Assembly (NCBI GenBank): GCA_913776675.1
Contig: CAJYRE010000082.1
Span: 1-6,359, forward strand
DNA length: 6,359 nt
From: Rhizobiaceae bacterium
GTDB taxonomy: Bacteria; Pseudomonadota; Alphaproteobacteria; Rhizobiales; Rhizobiaceae
Direction: 5' to 3'
Shown: one piece after another, positions 4,953-6,359 of the stretch
How positions within the stretch are numbered: the stretch's first letter is position 1
Layout of the letters: every line of letters starts with the position of its first letter
The notes under the pieces: model-generated
The model's database searches: none
What the model was told of the DNA's origin: nothing
What the model saw: the letters and a program-made list of their open reading frames with translations, nothing else
Translations under genes and position numbers: made by a program

Positions 4953-5732
4953 ATGACAGAGACTGCGCCTTGCGCCCTTCAGGTGGACAATATCCATAAA
5001 AGCTTCGGCGCGCATGAGGTTCTCAAAGGCGTGTCGCTGACCGCCAACAAGGGCGATGTCATTTCCATGATTGGCTCCTCTGGCTCTGGTAAAAGCACCT
5101 TCTTGCGCTGTATCAATTTTCTTGAAATGCCAGATCGTGGCCGGGTTATTGTGGCTGGCGAAGAGATTCTGACCAAGTCAGGCCGAGGTGGTCATTTACG
5201 TCCTGTGAGCAATCGGCAAATTGAGCGTATCCGCACCGGACTTGGTATGGTTTTTCAGAGTTTTAATCTCTGGGCACACATGACCGTTCTGGAAAATGTC
5301 ATTGAGGCACCTGTGCATGTCATGGGCATTAAGCGGGCGGAAGCGGTCGAAAAGGCCGAAGTCCTTTTGCAAAAGGTCGGGCTTTACGACAAGCGCCATG
5401 CCTATCCGGCATTTTTGTCTGGTGGTCAGCAGCAGCGTGCGGCCATTGCCCGGGCCCTATGCGTGGAACCTGCGGTTATGTTGTTTGATGAGCCGACCTC
5501 TGCTCTCGATCCCGAATTGGTGGGTGAAGTTCTCAAGGTCATTCGTGATCTGGCCGAAGAAGGTCGCACGATGATCCTGGTCACCCATGAGATGCGCTTT
5601 GCCCGCGATGTCTCCAGCCATGTCATGTTCTTGCATCAAGGACGTGTCGAGGAAGAAGGAACGCCTGAGCGTGTTTTCGGCAATCCGCTCAGTGCCCGTT
5701 GCCGCGAGTTTACACGCGGTTTGTCCGATTAA
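4953..5732 (+). CDS. Polar amino acid ABC transporter ATP-binding protein (HisP type)
   Basis: This is the cytoplasmic ATPase that powers a periplasmic-binding-protein-dependent importer of the histidine/lysine/arginine/octopine type. With the start at ATG 4953 it has 259 residues, as in HisP. Walker A GSSGSGKS is at 41-48, followed by TFLRCINFLE, which is nearly identical to HisP. The Q-loop is MVFQSFNLW (Q102). HMTVLENVIEAPVHVMG lies at 109-125. The signature LSGGQQQR is at 155-162, Walker B VMLFDE at 175-180, SALDPELVGEVL at 183-194 and the switch histidine H212 in VTHEM. All catalytic elements are intact. GGA lies seven bases before 4953. An in-frame ATG at 4920 would add 11 residues and is possible, while a TTG at 4860 falls in the promoter. 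The binding-protein gene follows after 50 bp. Permease genes are not in the window and presumably lie downstream. Confidence 0.95.
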   Translation: MTETAPCALQVDNIHKSFGAHEVLKGVSLTANKGDVISMIGSSGSGKSTFLRCINFLEMPDRGRVIVAGEEILTKSGRGGHLRPVSNRQIERIRTGLGMVFQSFNLWAHMTVLENVIEAPVHVMGIKRAEAVEKAEVLLQKVGLYDKRHAYPAFLSGGQQQRAAIARALCVEPAVMLFDEPTSALDPELVGEVLKVIRDLAEEGRTMILVTHEMRFARDVSSHVMFLHQGRVEEEGTPERVFGNPLSARCREFTRGLSD

Positions 5733-5782
5733 CCCCTTCCCTCCCCTTTTTTAGAATAGACCCTCAACAGGAGACGTGTTCC

Positions 5783-6359
5783 ATGAAATTCATCCAGATG
5801 CTTTTGGCCGGTGCAGCCTTTGCCGCTTCGGCTGTTGTTGCGCATGCAGATGTGCGGTTTGGCATTATGAATGAGTCCTATCCGCCCTTTTTCGCCAAGG
5901 ATGCTGCGGGCAAATGGCAGGGTTGGGAAATTGACCTGATGAATGCCGTTTGCGCTGAAATGAAGGAAAAATGCTCGATTGTTGAAGTGTCCTGGGATGG
6001 CTTGATCCCTGCCCTGAATGCCAAGAAATTTGATGTGATCTGGTCTTCGATGTCCAAAACCGAAGAGCGTTTGAAGGTGATTGATTTCACCGACAAATAT
6101 TATAACACGCCCAGCAAGCTGATTGGCGCGAATGACATGAAGCCAGGTGCGACCGCAGACAGCGTGAAAGGTAAGACCATCGGCATTCAGGTTTCGACCA
6201 TTCAGTCTGATTATTACAAGAAGTATTTCTCGAAAGTCGCCAGCGAGAAAACCTATCAGACTCTGGATGAAGCTTTCCAGGATCTCGCTGCTGGCCGAAT
6301 TGACTACGTCTTTGGCGATTCCATCGCTCTCGATGCTTTCCTGAAGAGAGATACAGGTA
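5783..6359 (+). CDS. Periplasmic polar amino acid-binding protein (HisJ/LAO type; 3' end outside window)
   Basis: This is the substrate-binding component of the ABC importer, exported to the periplasm. Translation from ATG 5783 (AGGAG nine bases upstream) gives 192 residues before the window ends; full family members are about 255-260. Residues 1-22 form a signal peptide (MKFIQML, then a hydrophobic core, AHA before DVRFG). The mature part follows HisJ/LAO: SYPPFFAKDAAGKWQGWEIDL, C57 and C64 matching the LAO disulfide pair, WDGLIPALNAKKFDVIWSSMS (72-91 region), R96, and T139 in QVSTIQ. By alignment from memory, the amino-acid carboxylate/amino contacts (S88-S91, R96, T139, D179) are kept. LAO D11 is replaced by N30 and F52 by W71, so the side-chain pocket may differ. 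Ligand is not determined. It is the second gene of the operon after the HisP-type ATPase. Confidence 0.93.
   Translation, partial: MKFIQMLLAGAAFAASAVVAHADVRFGIMNESYPPFFAKDAAGKWQGWEIDLMNAVCAEMKEKCSIVEVSWDGLIPALNAKKFDVIWSSMSKTEERLKVIDFTDKYYNTPSKLIGANDMKPGATADSVKGKTIGIQVSTIQSDYYKKYFSKVASEKTYQTLDEAFQDLAAGRIDYVFGDSIALDAFLKRDTG

Noticed and set aside
4788..5015. N-terminal extension of the Lrp-type ORF up to 5015
   Set aside because: It has no family similarity, overlaps the divergent transporter start, and ATG 4787 has a good GGAG site and gives the normal Lrp length.

Overview
The window carries the end of a repABC replication/partition operon followed by a small nitrogen-metabolism and transport module. 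repABC cassettes are characteristic of large low-copy plasmids, chromids and secondary chromosomes of Alphaproteobacteria, above all Hyphomicrobiales (rhizobia, Agrobacterium, Brucella/Ochrobactrum) and some Rhodobacterales. The source is therefore very probably a secondary replicon of such a bacterium. Base composition looks close to half G+C, low for a Rhizobium. I cannot name a genus.

Positions 1-3131, all on +: the C-terminal part of repA (its 5' end is cut by the window edge), repB overlapping it by ATGA, a 396-bp repB-repC intergenic region, and repC. The intergenic region holds the expected small counter-transcribed RNA on the - strand, and the long repC leader. In that leader the repC Shine-Dalgarno is hidden in a hairpin. 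The left arm of this hairpin can alternatively pair, in two blocks, with sequence about 300 nt upstream that lies in and next to the antisense RNA target. This gives a readable on/off switch for RepC synthesis. An AT-rich island inside repC is the likely replication origin.

Positions 3132-3406 are non-coding between convergent genes. They contain a decayed intergenic element resembling those common in rhizobial genomes, an 8-bp inverted repeat that may end repABC transcription, and a perfect 14-bp inverted repeat just beyond the stop of the next gene.

Positions 3407-4787 (-) hold a bicupin of the (S)-ureidoglycine aminohydrolase family (allE type) and, upstream of it, an Lrp/AsnC regulator. 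Positions 4953-6359 (+) hold, divergently, a HisP-type ABC ATPase and a HisJ/LAO-type periplasmic binding protein cut by the right edge. The divergent region between regulator and transporter contains a good promoter candidate surrounded by TGCA-centred repeats in helical phase, which I infer to be the Lrp-family operator.

Together the second half looks like a regulated uptake and deamination module for a nitrogen-rich amino-acid-like or ureide compound, carried next to the plasmid core. The substrate is not established by the sequence. I see no CRISPR array, tRNA, rRNA or insertion sequence.
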